From: Acidimicrobiia bacterium
GTDB taxonomy: Bacteria; Actinomycetota; Acidimicrobiia; Spongiisociales; ZC4RG35
Length of the DNA stretch: 53,475 bases
Reading direction: 5' to 3'
Assembly: GCA_025928935.1 (NCBI GenBank)
Contig: JAICNB010000011.1
Span: 1-53,475, forward strand
Shown here one piece after another: positions 1-9,225 of the stretch; position 1 is the stretch's first letter; the number at the start of each line of letters is the position of its first letter. The position numbers were made by a program, and so were the translations under genes. Below the pieces are notes generated by a model. That model searched no databases. It was not told where the DNA came from and saw only the letters and a list, made by a program, of their open reading frames with translations.

Positions 1-141
1 ACCGTGAGCAATTCCTCGGCATGCTGGAGAGGATCCGGGCGGACTTGCCGGACGAGCTCCGGGCGGCGCGTTGGATGGTGCGTGAGCGGGAAGCTTTCAT
101 CGCTCGCACCAACGAGAAGGCTAGGGAGATCGTCGACCGGG
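1..141. repeat. Terminal direct repeat, left copy
   Basis: These 141 bases are identical, base for base, to 53335-53475. A terminal overlap of this size is what an assembler leaves when a contig closes into a circle. The reading frame of the DivIVA-like gene passes through the overlap without a break. Confidence 0.95.
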
Positions 142-386
142 CCCGCAAGGAGGCCGACGCCCTCGTCTCCGACTCCAACATCATGGCCGAGGCGGTCGAG
201 GAGGCGAACATCCTCGTGCGTCGGGCCGAGGGGGAGGCTCGTCGGCTCCGTCTCGAGACCGAAGACGAGATCGAGCGCAAGTTGCAGCGTCTCGAGCTGA
301 TCCTCAACCAGATACTCGACCAGATCCAGGATGCCCGACAGGAGTTCTACGAAGCCCGTCCCAGGCCGCCCGACGTCCCCCTCTGA
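3..386 (+). CDS. DivIVA-like coiled-coil protein, C-terminal part
   Basis: This is the C-terminal part of a protein whose N-terminus lies at 53184 at the other end of the window. Joined through the 141-base overlap, the two parts give an uninterrupted protein of 178 residues. The sequence is a long charged helix rich in Glu, Arg and Ala with heptad-like spacing and no membrane segment. It resembles the DivIVA/ATP-synthase-B-like coiled-coil proteins encoded between coaD and DUF177 in actinobacteria. Their role is thought to lie in polar growth or septum placement, but function here is inferred from position and coiled-coil character only. The downstream DUF177 start codon lies one base beyond its stop, so the two are probably co-translated. 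Confidence 0.75.
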   Translation, partial: REQFLGMLERIRADLPDELRAARWMVREREAFIARTNEKAREIVDRARKEADALVSDSNIMAEAVEEANILVRRAEGEARRLRLETEDEIERKLQRLELILNQILDQIQDARQEFYEARPRPPDVPL

Positions 387-387
387 G

Positions 388-876
388 ATGAGCCTGCTCG
401 TCGTGGCGGTGGGGGACCTGATCGGGTCTCCCGGTAAGGATCGCCCCTTCGCCGCCGTCGTCCCGGTGCACCTGTCATTCGAAGACGTGCGGGTGGTGGG
501 CCCGATGGACGTTTCGGGACGGGCGATCGGGCTGATCGACGCGGTAGAGGCGGACTTCACCGTGACCGCCACTGCCCATCTCACCTGCATCCGATGTCTC
601 ACCGAATGGGATTCCCATGTCGAGGTCGGTGCCCGCCAGTTCTTCCGGCGGGTGCCCGACGATGGGGGGTATCCCATCATCGATGACGAGATCGACCTGT
701 ACGAGCCCGCCCGTGACGAGCTGGCACTGGCTCTCCCTTCGACACCGGTGTGCCGTGAGGACTGCCGGGGACTTTGCCCAACCTGCGGAACCGACTTGAA
801 TAGTGACCCTTGCGGCGGCCACGGGGATGATTCCGACTCACCCTTCGCCAGCCTCAGAGATCTGTTCGATACCTGA
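388..876 (+). CDS. DUF177 (YceD-family) zinc-binding protein
   Basis: A 162-residue protein of the DUF177/YceD family, which is found next to rpmF across bacteria and linked to 23S rRNA or large-subunit metabolism. Cys67 and Cys70 (CIRC), then Cys122, Cys126, Cys130 and Cys133 in the CREDCRGLCPTCG stretch, and Cys142 form the family's likely zinc site. The ATG at 388 is chosen because it follows the stop of the DivIVA-like gene and gives the usual N-terminus; an in-frame ATG at 331 would add 19 residues lying inside that gene. rpmF follows after 16 bases, so co-transcription with rpmF and plsX is very likely. Confidence 0.88.
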   Translation: MSLLVVAVGDLIGSPGKDRPFAAVVPVHLSFEDVRVVGPMDVSGRAIGLIDAVEADFTVTATAHLTCIRCLTEWDSHVEVGARQFFRRVPDDGGYPIIDDEIDLYEPARDELALALPSTPVCREDCRGLCPTCGTDLNSDPCGGHGDDSDSPFASLRDLFDT

Positions 877-892
877 CCCGAGGAGTGCGCCA

Positions 893-1069
893 ATGGCGGT
901 GCCCAAGAAGAAGATGTCGCGCTCGCGGACCAGACAGCGCAAGGCTGCCTGGAAGGTCTCGCGTCCGACAACCGTTGCCTGCGAGCAATGCGGCAAGCCC
1001 AAGCTGCCCCACCGCGCCTGTCGCGAGTGCGGTACGTACGGCGGCCGCGAGGTGATCGAGGCCTCCTGA
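893..1069 (+). CDS. rpmF: 50S ribosomal protein L32
   Basis: Ribosomal protein L32, 58 residues, a small basic component of the large subunit. The N-terminus MAVPKKKMSRSRTRQRKA is the family signature, and Cys30, Cys33, Cys43 and Cys46 make the zinc ribbon of the Cys-containing L32 type. The ATG at 893 is preceded by a GAGGAG-like ribosome-binding site at about 879-884. An upstream in-frame start at 803 lies inside DUF177 and is rejected. The rpmF-plsX pair is widely conserved and couples ribosome and phospholipid synthesis genes. Confidence 0.97.
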   Translation: MAVPKKKMSRSRTRQRKAAWKVSRPTTVACEQCGKPKLPHRACRECGTYGGREVIEAS

Positions 1070-1072
1070 GCC

Positions 1073-2044
1073 TTGGCCCGGATCGCCCTCGACGCAATGG
1101 GGGGCGACAACGCCCCCGTCGAGACCGTCGCCGGAGCAGTTGACGCTGCTGCCCGCGGCGTCGATGTGATCCTGGTCGGACAGCGAGAGGTCATCGAGCC
1201 GGAGCTGACCAGACAAGCCGCCGCCCTTCCCGTGGTCGACGCGCCCGAAGTGATCGCGATGGGTGACGACCCGGCCCGTGCCCTCCGGGACAAGCCGGGC
1301 GCCTCGATCAACGTCGCCGCCCGCCTGGTTCGCGAGGGGCAGGCAGAGGGCCTCGTGTCCGCCGGTTCCACCGGCGCGGCGATGGCAGCCTCTGCCATCC
1401 TCATCGGCCGGGTCGATCGGACCGCCCCCCCGTCGATCGCCTCCATCTTCCCCACCCCGGGCAGTCCCACCTTGGTGCTCGACTCGGGGGCCAACCCCGA
1501 TGTCGACGCCGAGACCCTCGTCCAGTTCGCGATCATGGGCTCGGTCGGGGCCGAAGTGCTCCTCGGCGTCGAAGACCCAAGGGTCGGCCTGCTCACCAAC
1601 GGGGAGGAGAGGGGGAAGGGCAGGGCCCTGGAGCGGGAGGCCTATGAGCTACTCGACCTGGCGCCGATTCACTTCGTGGGCAACGTGGAGGGCCGCGACG
1701 TCGCCGCCGACAAAGCCGACGTCATCGTCACAGACGGCTTCACCGGGAACATCTTTCTCAAGACCATGGAGGGGGCTGCCCAGGTGATCATGCGTTATGC
1801 CCTCGAGGCGATCTCCAAACTCGAGCCATCCATCCAGGAGGCGATGCTACCCGCCCTCGGTGAGGTGAAGCGAAAGCTCGACTACGAGACCTATGGCGGT
1901 GCCCATCTGCTCGGCGTCAAGGGGGCGGTCGTGATAGCACATGGCGCCTCGAGCCGGGTTGCCATCGCTAACGCCCTGGGTATGACTTCCGATGCGGCCG
2001 CCCAGGACCTGCCCGGCCGGATGGCGGCCAGGCTCACGTCCTGA
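1073..2044 (+). CDS. plsX: Phosphate acyltransferase PlsX
   Basis: PlsX converts acyl-ACP and phosphate to acyl-phosphate, the acyl donor for PlsY in phosphatidic acid synthesis; it acts at the inner face of the membrane. The 323-residue length is normal. The start MARIALDAMGGDNAP and the later GFTGN and GGAHLLG segments are family hallmarks. The start is a TTG three bases after the rpmF stop, the only position giving the canonical N-terminus. The stop overlaps the rnc ATG by one base. Its partner plsY lies at 25688-26293, and a PlsB-type enzyme is encoded at 22945-25218. Confidence 0.95.
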   Translation: MARIALDAMGGDNAPVETVAGAVDAAARGVDVILVGQREVIEPELTRQAAALPVVDAPEVIAMGDDPARALRDKPGASINVAARLVREGQAEGLVSAGSTGAAMAASAILIGRVDRTAPPSIASIFPTPGSPTLVLDSGANPDVDAETLVQFAIMGSVGAEVLLGVEDPRVGLLTNGEERGKGRALEREAYELLDLAPIHFVGNVEGRDVAADKADVIVTDGFTGNIFLKTMEGAAQVIMRYALEAISKLEPSIQEAMLPALGEVKRKLDYETYGGAHLLGVKGAVVIAHGASSRVAIANALGMTSDAAAQDLPGRMAARLTS

Positions 2045-2718
2045 TGACACTCGAGCAGCAATTCGGCTACGACTTCATCGATGGGTCGTTGCTGAAGCTG
2101 GCGTTGACCCATCGCTCGGTGAGCGCAGACGATTCCTCCCGGAAGGACAACGAGCGCCTCGAGTTCCTGGGTGACGCCGTCCTCCAGTTGGCGATCACCG
2201 CCTACCTGTACGACACCTTCCCGGAACTCCACGAGGGCAACCTGGCCAAGATCCGCGCCGGTCTGGTGAGCCGACCGGTGCTTGCCGACGTGGCGCGCTC
2301 CATCGGGCTGGCCGAGCACATCGAGCTCACGCCCGCCGAGGATCGGACCGGAGGCAGGGAGAAGGACTCGATCATGGCCGACGCCCTCGAGGCGGTGATC
2401 GGCGCTGTTTTCCTCGACTCCGGGCTGGGATCGGCATCCGACCTGGTCCTACGTCTGTGGGGCGGCCGCATCGACGAGAGAGCGCAACGGCCGGGGCTCA
2501 AGGACTACAAGACCCGTCTCCAGGAGGTACTGGCGAAGGACGGGCGGTATCCCGACTATCAGAGCGACGGCTCCGGCCCCGACCATGAGCGAACCTTCGT
2601 CGCCACCGTGGAGGTGGATGGCCTGGTGCTTGGCACTGGCTCAGGGAAGTCGAAGAAGGAAGCCGAGCAAGGAGCGGCAGAACAGGCATTGGCCACGCTC
2701 ATCGAAGACTCGAGATAA
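2044..2718 (+). CDS. rnc: Ribonuclease III
   Basis: RNase III cuts double-stranded RNA in rRNA processing and mRNA decay. The 224-residue protein has the catalytic signature NERLEFLGDAVLQ at residues 36-48 with metal ligands Glu40 and Asp44. A double-stranded-RNA-binding domain starts near residue 153 and ends with the conserved GSGKSKKEAEQGAAEQAL. The ATG overlaps the plsX stop. The last 20 bases overlap the end of the convergent membrane-protein gene. The order plsX-rnc-mutM-smc is typical of actinobacteria, here with one minus-strand gene inserted between rnc and mutM. Confidence 0.96.
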   Translation: MTLEQQFGYDFIDGSLLKLALTHRSVSADDSSRKDNERLEFLGDAVLQLAITAYLYDTFPELHEGNLAKIRAGLVSRPVLADVARSIGLAEHIELTPAEDRTGGREKDSIMADALEAVIGAVFLDSGLGSASDLVLRLWGGRIDERAQRPGLKDYKTRLQEVLAKDGRYPDYQSDGSGPDHERTFVATVEVDGLVLGTGSGKSKKEAEQGAAEQALATLIEDSR

Positions 2719-3505
2719 CGACGGGTTCCTGGCGAACCCGGAGATCGAAGTACCAGAGCGTGACCATGACCGCGATCGCCGCGACCACGAGGCCCTGGGC
2801 GATGATCAGGACGACGAACCCCAGGCCGGCACCGATGCCGAAACCGGCCGCGCCGATGACGGGGAGGGCTACCAACTGCACCAGTTGCGCAGCGACCGAG
2901 CCCAACAGCCCGACCATGACCAGGAACCCGACAGTGGGCCACCATCGCCCCCTCACCAGCACCAGACTGCGGCGCAGGGCAGCGACCGGCCCTAAGTCCT
3001 CCAGTGCTATCACCGCCGTGATCATCGTGAAGCTGCCGATGAGCCACAATCCGGGGATGATCAACGCGGCAAGCCCAACGACGATCAACAGGAAGGCGAG
3101 GAAAGCTGCCAGGACGAGCGGCAACAGCCTCCTGAACGCGAACGCCGAAGCCTCCCCTGCTCGGATCGGCTCTCCGCCGATCTCACCGGCCACGATGCGA
3201 TGCACCGTCATGTTGACGAAGCCGCCGGCCAGCAATTGGACCACGACGACGATCAGCCCGGCCTGGAGCAGGAGCAGGCCCAGCTCGCCTATCTCGGCAT
3301 CGGTCATCGCTTCCAGGGCGAGAGGGTCGTCAAGGATCAGCTGGAGCACGTCGCCCGCGCCGGTCACTGCGAATGCACCGATGGTGGCCCCTCCCAGGAT
3401 CACGAATGCCCAGAAGGCCGGGGCGAGGATCCTCTTCCACACCCGCCCCAGCATCACCATCCCCTCGTTGAGGATCTCCCCGAACGGGCGCGGTGTGATC
3501 TCCAT
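2699..3505 (-). CDS. Multi-pass membrane protein (GPDPase-membrane-domain-like)
   Basis: A 268-residue, very hydrophobic protein with about six membrane segments (roughly residues 24-48, 74-95, 123-150, 155-172, 189-210 and 220-250) and a short charged C-terminus. The start MEITPRPFGEILNEG followed by long hydrophobic stretches and a LVLVRGRWWPTVG loop resembles the membrane domain of glycerophosphodiester phosphodiesterases and YciC-like proteins, which often stand alone with unknown function. No catalytic domain is present. It is transcribed away from mutM (41 bases between starts), and its end overlaps the end of rnc by 20 bases. Function unknown. Confidence 0.72.
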   Translation of the reverse strand: MEITPRPFGEILNEGMVMLGRVWKRILAPAFWAFVILGGATIGAFAVTGAGDVLQLILDDPLALEAMTDAEIGELGLLLLQAGLIVVVVQLLAGGFVNMTVHRIVAGEIGGEPIRAGEASAFAFRRLLPLVLAAFLAFLLIVVGLAALIIPGLWLIGSFTMITAVIALEDLGPVAALRRSLVLVRGRWWPTVGFLVMVGLLGSVAAQLVQLVALPVIGAAGFGIGAGLGFVVLIIAQGLVVAAIAVMVTLWYFDLRVRQEPVVISSLR

Positions 3506-3546
3506 GGGCCCGGATACGGTACCGACCCACAGGCCCGGAGAAGTGT

Positions 3547-4392
3547 GTGCCTGAGCTGCCCGAGGTCGAGCTGACCAGGCGACATCTCGACGATGCGATG
3601 AGAGGACGGCGTCTGGTTCGCGTCAGCACCACCCATCCCCGCACGGCCCGCCACAACGCCGGTGGCACGACCGAAGTCGACGAGAGGCTGGAGGGGCGAA
3701 CGGTCCGCGGCGTGGGGAGGAAGGGGAAGTTCCTGGCTGCGCTCCTCGACGATGGGCAGACTCTCATCGCCCACCTCGGCATGTCGGGCCGGTTCACGAT
3801 TGGGGAACCGTCCGAAGACTTGGCGCCTCATACTCATTTCCGGGCGACACTCGACGATGGCGTCGAGGTGCGGTTCATCGACCCCCGCACCTTCGGGTTC
3901 GTCGCCGTTGTCTCCGCTGAAGACATCACCGAGTCGGGGCTGTCCCGGATCGGCCCCGATGCGTGGGAGATGGCGCCGACCGCCCAGGATCTGGCCCATG
4001 CCCTGGGCGGCCGGACGGCGCCGGTCAAGGCACTGCTCCTGGACCAGGTCATCGTCTCGGGTCTGGGCAACATCTATGCGGATGAGGCGCTTCATCTGGC
4101 CGGGATCCACCCGTTGCGCCCTGGGGGAGAGCTGACCGTGGCCGATCTGGAGCGTTTGCTCGCCGCCATCCGGGTGGTGTTGGGCAATGCCATCGAGAAT
4201 GGCGGGACCAGTCTCGAAGATCTGGCCTATCTGCTACCCGATGGGCGGGCGGGCGAGAACCTCGAGCAACTCCGGGTGTATGGCCGCACCGGTCTTCCCT
4301 GTCTCGTTTGTGGGACGCCGGTCGAGCGGATCGTGATACGGGCGCGCTCGAGTCATTTCTGCCCCGTCTGCCAACCGGCTCCGCCACCATGA
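3547..4392 (+). CDS. mutM: Formamidopyrimidine-DNA glycosylase
   Basis: Bifunctional base-excision-repair enzyme that removes 8-oxoguanine and formamidopyrimidines and nicks the abasic site. The mature N-terminus PELPEVE supplies the catalytic Pro2 and Glu3; the conserved Lys lies in GRKGKF near residue 61. A C-terminal zinc finger uses Cys252, Cys255, Cys272 and Cys275, with HFCPVCQ at the end. Length 281 is normal. The GTG start at 3547 is fixed by the PELPE motif and has GGAGAAG upstream. The stop overlaps the acyP start in an ATGA. Confidence 0.96.
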   Translation: MPELPEVELTRRHLDDAMRGRRLVRVSTTHPRTARHNAGGTTEVDERLEGRTVRGVGRKGKFLAALLDDGQTLIAHLGMSGRFTIGEPSEDLAPHTHFRATLDDGVEVRFIDPRTFGFVAVVSAEDITESGLSRIGPDAWEMAPTAQDLAHALGGRTAPVKALLLDQVIVSGLGNIYADEALHLAGIHPLRPGGELTVADLERLLAAIRVVLGNAIENGGTSLEDLAYLLPDGRAGENLEQLRVYGRTGLPCLVCGTPVERIVIRARSSHFCPVCQPAPPP

Positions 4393-4679
4393 AGGCTGTA
4401 CACGCCCACGTCTCGGGCCGGGTGCAGCAGGTCGGCTTCCGCCAGGCCTGCCGCCAGGTTGCCCGCTCCCTCGGGTTGGTCGGGTGGGCCCGGAACCTGG
4501 CCGACGGGAGGGTCGAGGTGTGGGCCCAGGGCGATGCTGAAGGGGTCGATCGGTTGGTCGAATGGCTGTGGAGCGGGCCCGCCATGTCCGTGGTCACGGG
4601 AGTGGAGTCCGACATGGTGGCTCTCGACCGGTCGCTGCGTGACTTCTTCATCCAGCCGAATCCCATGAAGAGCAGTTGA
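4389..4679 (+). CDS. acyP: Acylphosphatase
   Basis: A 96-residue acylphosphatase, which hydrolyses acyl phosphates. The catalytic Arg18 sits in GRVQQVGFR and Asn36 in GWARNLADG, both conserved. The ATG at 4389 overlaps the mutM stop by four bases; an in-frame start at 4308 lies within mutM and is rejected. The mutM-acyP-smc order is a known actinobacterial arrangement. Whether it works on the acyl-phosphate pool made by PlsX is speculation. Confidence 0.92.
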   Translation: MKAVHAHVSGRVQQVGFRQACRQVARSLGLVGWARNLADGRVEVWAQGDAEGVDRLVEWLWSGPAMSVVTGVESDMVALDRSLRDFFIQPNPMKSS

Positions 4680-4742
4680 ACTGAGGGGTGCTGTTAGCCT
4701 GCTGAGGGTAATCACAGCCGTGTCATTCGCCAGGTGCTCTCT

Positions 4743-7700
4743 GTGTATGTGAAGTCACTGAAGCTCGTCGGCTTCAAGTCGTTCGCCGACCGGACCAGGC
4801 TCGAGTTCAGGCCCGGGGTGACGGTCGTGGTCGGGCCGAACGGATCGGGGAAGTCGAATCTGGTCGACGCCCTGTCCTGGGTGATGGGCACCCAGTCGAC
4901 CAAGTCACTGCGCACCGGGAAGATGGAGGATGTCGTCTTCGCGGGCACTGCGACCCGTCCTTCCCTGAGCCGCGCAGAGGCCACGCTGGTGATCGACAAC
5001 GCGGAGAGGATGCTCCCGCTCGACCTGGACGAGGTGGCGCTCACCCGTCGTCTCTACCGCGACGGCTCCTCGGACTACGAGATCAACGGTGTCGGGTGCC
5101 GACTGCTCGACATCCAGGAGCTGTTGAGTGACTCCGGGGTGGGCCGGCACCAACACGTCATCATCAGCCAGGGCCAGGTCGACGACGTCCTCAATGCCTC
5201 GCCAGAAGACCATCGCGCCGTCATAGAGGAGGCGGCCGGCATCCTCAAGCACAGACGTCGCAAGGAGAAGGCCGAGCGTCGCCTCGAGCGCACCGACGAC
5301 GACGTGCTCCGTCTCCAGGACCTCATCGGTGAGATCGAGCGCCAGCTGAGGCCGCTGCGCCGCCAGGCACGAGCCGCCGAGCGGTACCACGGCCTCAAAT
5401 CGGAGGTCCGTGACCTCACCCTCTATCTGGCCGGCGCCTCTCTGGACGCCTACGACACGGAGATGGCGGAGGGGAGCACGCGTCTCGACCGGCTTGGCAT
5501 CGAGATCGGGGAAGGGGAGAGCGCCCTGGGTGACCTGTCCGCCACGGTCGAGGCGCTGACGACTCGAGCTTCGATCGTCGGTCATGATCTGGACAGGGAC
5601 ACCGGTGCAGCGGCGAGGCTGGAGACGACTATCGAGCGGCTCCGACGGCTCGGAGCGGTGGCCAGGGAGCGGAGCCAGGCGGTCAGCGGTCGCAGACAGG
5701 CCGGAATGGAGCGGAAGTCCGACCTCAGGGTGGAGCTCGCCGGGCTCACCGAGGAACTGGCCGCCATCGTCGAGGCCGAGACAGCGGCGGCCGCCACCGC
5801 AGAGGTAATGGAGTCCCGTTTCCGGCGTCTCGAGGATGAGGAGCGCTCGATCGCCACCCAGAACGCCCTCTCCCCCGAAGGGGCCCTGGCCGCAGTGCGT
5901 GGGGAGCTCTCGGTTCTTCAGGCCGCCGGCGTCCGGGACACCCGGGAGGTCGAGGCCGTCACCCACCGCATCGATGTCCTCGACTCACAGTTGCGGGACG
6001 AGGCCGGGGAGATCTCCAGGATCAACGACGAGGTGCGGGTGCTGGACGAAGAGGTCTCGGCGCTTCAGCAGGACTATCAGAAGCAAAGCGACCGGCGGGA
6101 GGTCGATCAAGAAGGCTGGGCCCGGTCCGAGCACGTCCTGACCGAGGCCCGGCTTGCCCTGGCCGCGGCCGGGGCCAGGGTCGAGGCGGTCGAGAGCGCA
6201 CTTTCCGGACGCTTCGACCTGGAAGCCCGTCGCAAGACCGAATCTGCGGAGGGCGCCATCGGGACGTTGGTCTCTCTACTCGACATCCCACCCGGGCTGG
6301 AGCGGGCGGTCGACGCCGCTCTGGGCCGGTGGGTGGACGCCGTCGCCTTCCGGAGCGTCGAAGCGCTGAAGGGTGCGGTGGAACGGGTCAAGGCCGATGG
6401 TGGTGGTGGGGTGCCGATCGTGTCCGCCGTGAACCGGGACTCGGCACCTGCGTCCGAGATCGCCGCCGTCTCCGGGGTGGATGCGCTGGTCGACATGCTC
6501 GGGCCGGGGGCCGATCTGGGGCTCGCCCGTCACCTGCTCGGAGATGTCCTCCTGGTCGAGGGGTGGTCCACGGCCCTGGGCATCGTCGCCAGGCACCCGG
6601 CCATGCGCGCGGTGACCCCGGAGGGGGACCTCGTCTCGATCGACGGCGTGCAGATCGCCCAGCCCGACGGGGCGGGCCCGGCTCTCCTCGAGACCGCCCA
6701 GGTCGATGCCGAGAAGGCGAGAACCGAACTGTCACGCGCCACCTCTATCCATACCGCGGCCAAACGAGACTTCGAGAAGAGTCGCGAGGCGGAGCGTGTG
6801 GCGCTGGAACACCTCGAGATGGCCGAGATCGGGCTGGCCGGCCGGGCAGAGGCCATGTCGAGGTTGCAGAAGTCGGCAGATGCCCTCGAAGGCGAGCGCC
6901 GGAGGCTCAAGGACCGTCTCGCCTCGCTCGAGGAGGGGGCGCTGGAGAGGGAGCGGCAGGTCCAAGACCTGAGCCGCCGGCTGGAGGCGCTGGAGGGAGA
7001 GGAGGCCGAGCGGCTGCAGGTGTGGGAGGAGTTGGAAGCGAGGCGAATCCAGATCGGGGCCGAGCGCGAGATCGCCCGATCGGACTGGCAGCATGCCGCC
7101 GCGGTCCAAAGTGGGATATCCGAGCGCCGACGACTTCTCGACGAACGAGGGGTGAAGATCGAGTCCGAGCTGGGGCGGGTGGAAGAAGACGCGCCCGAGC
7201 CGGTTGCCGTGGAGAGGCTCGAGCTCGTCGAGAGCTACGCGCGCCGCTCCGTCGAGATCCTGCTGACCAGGCTCTCGTCACTGCGCGATCGTCAGGGCGG
7301 TCTTCGCTCTGAGAACGACTCGATCATCGCGGAGCTCTCTACGGCACGAGCCGAGCTCGAACAGCGGCGAGACAGCCTTTCCGCCGCTCGTGAGACGGTG
7401 GCCGGGCTCCAGGTGCGGTTGACGGAGCTGCGCCTGATGAGAGAGAGCGTCGTCGAAGGCATTCGGCGCGACGCCGATGCCGAGGTGGATGCGGCTCGGG
7501 CCGCGACGCGCCCCGACTACCCCGAAGGGGCCGATCTGGGTGCGATCCTCGACGAGAAATCGGCACAGCTGCGCCGGCTGGGCCCGATCAACCCGCTTGC
7601 CGCAGCGGAGTTCGCCGAGCTCGACGAGCGGCACAGCTTCCTCGCCGAGCAGCTGGCGGATGTGGAGTCGTCGCGGGCCGAGCTTCGGAAGGTGATCAAA

Positions 7701-8183
7701 GCCCTCGAAGACGAGATCGGGCAACGCTTCCAGGAGGCGTTCACAGAGGTCGCCGAGGCCTACCAGCGATATTTCTCGGTCTTGTTCCCCGGGGGGCGGG
7801 GCCGGATCAGGCTGACCGACCCGGATGACTCGTTCTCTGGGGTGTCGATCGATGCCCAGCCTCTCGGCAAGAAGGTGAGCCAGCTGACCCTGTTGTCCGG
7901 TGGCGAGCGCAGCCTGGCGGCTCTCGCCTTTCTCTTCTCCATCTTCGAGGCGCGTCCCAGCCCCTTCTATGTCCTGGACGAGGTGGAGGCTGCCCTCGAC
8001 GACGCCAACCTGCGCCGCTTCCTGAGGATCGTCGACGAGTTCCGGCAGCGGGCCCAGCTACTGATCATCACCCACCAGCAGCAGACGATGGAGGCAGCCG
8101 ATGTGCTCTACGGAGTGACCATGGAGCCAGGCGGATCGTCGCAGGTGGTGCGCAAGGACATGACGTCGGTGGGAGTGATCTGA
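4743..8183 (+). CDS. smc: Chromosome segregation protein SMC
   Basis: SMC is the ATPase of the ScpAB-condensin complex that organises and segregates the chromosome. The 1146-residue chain has the Walker A loop GPNGSGKSNLVDAL near residue 31, long Arg/Glu-rich coiled coils, a hinge at roughly residues 500-650, the signature LTLLSGGERSLAALAF near residue 1050 and the Walker B FYVLDEVEAALDD near 1075. I prefer the GTG at 4743 because it gives the canonical MYVKSLKLVGFKSFA and has AGG at a good distance; a GTG at 4734 is also open. ftsY follows 40 bases later, the usual arrangement. Confidence 0.96.
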   Translation: MYVKSLKLVGFKSFADRTRLEFRPGVTVVVGPNGSGKSNLVDALSWVMGTQSTKSLRTGKMEDVVFAGTATRPSLSRAEATLVIDNAERMLPLDLDEVALTRRLYRDGSSDYEINGVGCRLLDIQELLSDSGVGRHQHVIISQGQVDDVLNASPEDHRAVIEEAAGILKHRRRKEKAERRLERTDDDVLRLQDLIGEIERQLRPLRRQARAAERYHGLKSEVRDLTLYLAGASLDAYDTEMAEGSTRLDRLGIEIGEGESALGDLSATVEALTTRASIVGHDLDRDTGAAARLETTIERLRRLGAVARERSQAVSGRRQAGMERKSDLRVELAGLTEELAAIVEAETAAAATAEVMESRFRRLEDEERSIATQNALSPEGALAAVRGELSVLQAAGVRDTREVEAVTHRIDVLDSQLRDEAGEISRINDEVRVLDEEVSALQQDYQKQSDRREVDQEGWARSEHVLTEARLALAAAGARVEAVESALSGRFDLEARRKTESAEGAIGTLVSLLDIPPGLERAVDAALGRWVDAVAFRSVEALKGAVERVKADGGGGVPIVSAVNRDSAPASEIAAVSGVDALVDMLGPGADLGLARHLLGDVLLVEGWSTALGIVARHPAMRAVTPEGDLVSIDGVQIAQPDGAGPALLETAQVDAEKARTELSRATSIHTAAKRDFEKSREAERVALEHLEMAEIGLAGRAEAMSRLQKSADALEGERRRLKDRLASLEEGALERERQVQDLSRRLEALEGEEAERLQVWEELEARRIQIGAEREIARSDWQHAAAVQSGISERRRLLDERGVKIESELGRVEEDAPEPVAVERLELVESYARRSVEILLTRLSSLRDRQGGLRSENDSIIAELSTARAELEQRRDSLSAARETVAGLQVRLTELRLMRESVVEGIRRDADAEVDAARAATRPDYPEGADLGAILDEKSAQLRRLGPINPLAAAEFAELDERHSFLAEQLADVESSRAELRKVIKALEDEIGQRFQEAFTEVAEAYQRYFSVLFPGGRGRIRLTDPDDSFSGVSIDAQPLGKKVSQLTLLSGGERSLAALAFLFSIFEARPSPFYVLDEVEAALDDANLRRFLRIVDEFRQRAQLLIITHQQQTMEAADVLYGVTMEPGGSSQVVRKDMTSVGVI

Positions 8184-8223
8184 CCGCCGGTTAGCTTGGC
8201 CCGAAGAGAAGTTGACTCTGCAA

Positions 8224-9225
8224 ATGGAACCGATCGCCATCGTCATCCTCGTCGTGTTCATCGCGATCGTCCTCGGCGCCGTTGCGATCGTCGTCGCCAC
8301 GAGGGGCCGGTCTGACGCCGGGAGGGGAGCCGGCCTCGAAGACGCCGCTCGAACATCCCGGATCGGGAAGTCGGCAGCTGCGCTCGGGGCCTCCCTGCGT
8401 CGGGCATGGGGTGGCGGTCTCGACGAGCACACCTGGGTCGAGCTCGAAGAGGCCTTGTTGGCGGCGGACCTCGGCCTGGAGGCGACGTCATCGGTCGTGG
8501 CAGGCGTGAAGGCGGCATCGCCGGAGACCGTCGATGAGGCGAGGGAGGCGCTGACCACCCGTCTCCGGGCCGAGCTCGGGGAAAAAGACCGCGGGTTGTA
8601 CCTCGAGGGGAGCCCCGCGGTGATGCTGGTCGTGGGCGTCAACGGGACCGGGAAGACCACCACCATCGCCAAGCTGGCCTCGAGATTGTCGGACTCGGGG
8701 AGGTCGGTGATCCTCGCCGCCGGTGACACCTTCCGTGCCGCAGCCGGTGCCCAATTGGAGACTTGGGGGGATCGTCTCGGTATCCCGGTCGTCTCGGGTC
8801 AGGAAGGCGGCGATCCGGCGGCGGTTGCCTTCGACGCGATTGGCTCGGCTCGTGCCAAGGGCGTTGACGTGGTGATCGTGGACACTGCAGGCCGTCTCCA
8901 TGCCAAGAAGAACCTGATGGCCGAGTTGGGCAAGATCCATCGTGTCGCCTCCGGGGAGCGTGGTCAGGTGGACGAAGTCCTGCTCGTGCTCGATGCGACT
9001 GGAGGGCAGAACGGCCTGACGCAGGTCCGGGAGTTCGCTTCGGCGGTGCCGCTCAGTGGCATCGTCTTGACCAAGCTGGACGGGACGGCGAAGGGTGGCA
9101 TCGTCATCGCCATCGAGCGCCAGTTGGGGGTCCCGATAAAGTTCGTCGGACTGGGTGAGGGGATCGATGACCTCGTGCCTTTCGACCCGGATGCATTTGT
9201 CACCGATCTCCTGGAGCAATCGTGA
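8224..9225 (+). CDS. ftsY: Signal recognition particle receptor FtsY
   Basis: FtsY is the membrane receptor GTPase that docks the signal recognition particle with its ribosome. An N-terminal membrane anchor (about residues 3-25) is followed by the NG domain. G1 is GVNGTGKTTTIAKLA near residue 137, then DTFRAAAGAQLE, DTAGRLH near 219, TKLDGTAKGG near 282, and the closing GLGEGIDDLVPFDP. The 333-residue length is typical for anchored actinobacterial FtsY. I chose ATG 8224; a TTG at 8212 abuts the GAAGAGAAG ribosome-binding site. The stop overlaps the cdd start. Confidence 0.95.
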   Translation: MEPIAIVILVVFIAIVLGAVAIVVATRGRSDAGRGAGLEDAARTSRIGKSAAALGASLRRAWGGGLDEHTWVELEEALLAADLGLEATSSVVAGVKAASPETVDEAREALTTRLRAELGEKDRGLYLEGSPAVMLVVGVNGTGKTTTIAKLASRLSDSGRSVILAAGDTFRAAAGAQLETWGDRLGIPVVSGQEGGDPAAVAFDAIGSARAKGVDVVIVDTAGRLHAKKNLMAELGKIHRVASGERGQVDEVLLVLDATGGQNGLTQVREFASAVPLSGIVLTKLDGTAKGGIVIAIERQLGVPIKFVGLGEGIDDLVPFDPDAFVTDLLEQS